A stretch of 15,947 nucleotides of DNA, taken from the NCBI GenBank assembly GCA_900772625.1, contig CAAHEQ010000097.1, forward strand, positions 1-15,947, in the 5' to 3' direction. Numbering within the stretch: position 1 is the first letter of the stretch; the number at the start of each line of letters is the position of its first letter. The position numbers and the translations under genes were made by a program. The DNA comes from Alphaproteobacteria bacterium. Lineage in GTDB: Bacteria > Pseudomonadota > Alphaproteobacteria > CAAHEQ01 > UBA3637. This document shows, one piece after another, positions 15,812-15,947 of this stretch. Under the pieces are notes generated by a model. The model saw only the letters and a list, made by a program, of their open reading frames with translations, had not been told where the DNA came from and did no database searches.

Positions 15812-15813
15812 AT
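15801..15813. other. Probable chimeric junction
   Basis: Left of this point the minus strand encodes ABC ATPase 1 in one frame; right of it the minus strand encodes an antiporter fragment in a different frame. Neither protein continues plausibly across. The ATPase loses its Walker A half, and the antiporter runs from its conserved YTGGFF into unrelated codons and a stop at 15750. The exact breakpoint is uncertain by about 10 bp. Confidence 0.75.
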
Positions 15814-15947
15814 CCTCCGGTATAAACCATTGCCAGAATACAGCCTGCGATCAGTACAACGACAGGAAGAACCAGATCCAGCACATGTGCCCTGTCATTG
15901 ATAACTTCCTCTTCGTTGCCCTCGTACGGTCTTCCAGCTGTCGTAAA
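15807..15947 (-). pseudogene. nhaC: NhaC-type Na+/H+ antiporter fragment (foreign to this locus)
   Basis: In the frame beginning at 15947 the minus strand is open and encodes about 47 residues: a charged stretch (GRPYEGNEEEVINDRAHV), a hydrophobic helix (LDLVLPVVVLIAGCILAM) and VYTGGFF. The helix followed by YTGGFF is characteristic of a transmembrane segment of NhaC-family antiporters (COG1757), which exchange Na+ for H+ across the cytoplasmic membrane. Both ends are missing: the window ends on one side and the chimeric join cuts the other. The family call rests on one short segment and my recall of the family, so it is moderately confident. Codon choice (CTG, CTG, GGA, AGA) looks different from the neighbouring genes. 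Confidence 0.55.

Noticed and set aside
15791..15947. A real gene fusion of an antiporter with an ABC ATPase
   Set aside because: The two coding segments are in different frames, both are cut at internal conserved positions, and the antiporter frame runs into a stop soon after the join.

Overview
The window looks like a piece of an alphaproteobacterial genome, probably assembled from a metagenome. The partial 16S rRNA has alphaproteobacterial features: the short helix after the GGTTGTAAA segment, GGAATTCGTAGATATT near E. coli position 690, and CACCGGCTAACTTCGTGCCAGC. The moderate GC content and compact genes would fit a gut-associated or deep-branching lineage (an RF32-like or Holosporales-like group is a guess). 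All genes except rluD are on the minus strand.

Layout from left to right. (1) Positions 1-855 hold the 5' half of a 16S rRNA gene. It is preceded by a leader of about 280 nt, two tandem sigma70-type promoters and a helically phased A-tract block that resembles an UP element. (2) secA follows, with its own terminator and a candidate promoter. (3) A compact flagellar operon reads fliF-fliG-fliN-motA-flhF-flhG: MS ring, C ring, stator, and the polar placement/number regulators. Its FliF is only 285 aa and keeps a single ring-building motif between two membrane helices. (4) rluD (23S pseudouridine synthase) diverges from fliF and converges on the next block at a shared bidirectional terminator. 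(5) A minus-strand export operon holds ABC ATPase 1, ABC ATPase 2, two ABC-2 permeases, a TolC-family outer-membrane channel and a SIMPL-domain periplasmic protein. This is the YbhF-S-R type of exporter, with the tandem ATPase encoded as two separate overlapping genes and with complementary degenerate nucleotide-binding motifs. (6) At about 15,801-15,813 the ATPase 1 reading frame stops matching its family. The last ~135 bp instead encode, in another frame, a piece of an NhaC-type Na+/H+ antiporter. This looks like a chimeric join, so the N-terminal half of ATPase 1 and any upstream adaptor (HlyD-type) gene are missing.

The most interesting biology is the minimal FliF inside a very compact flagellar cluster. 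The asymmetric split-ATPase exporter comes second. The most important caution is the right-hand junction, which should not be read as a gene neighbourhood.
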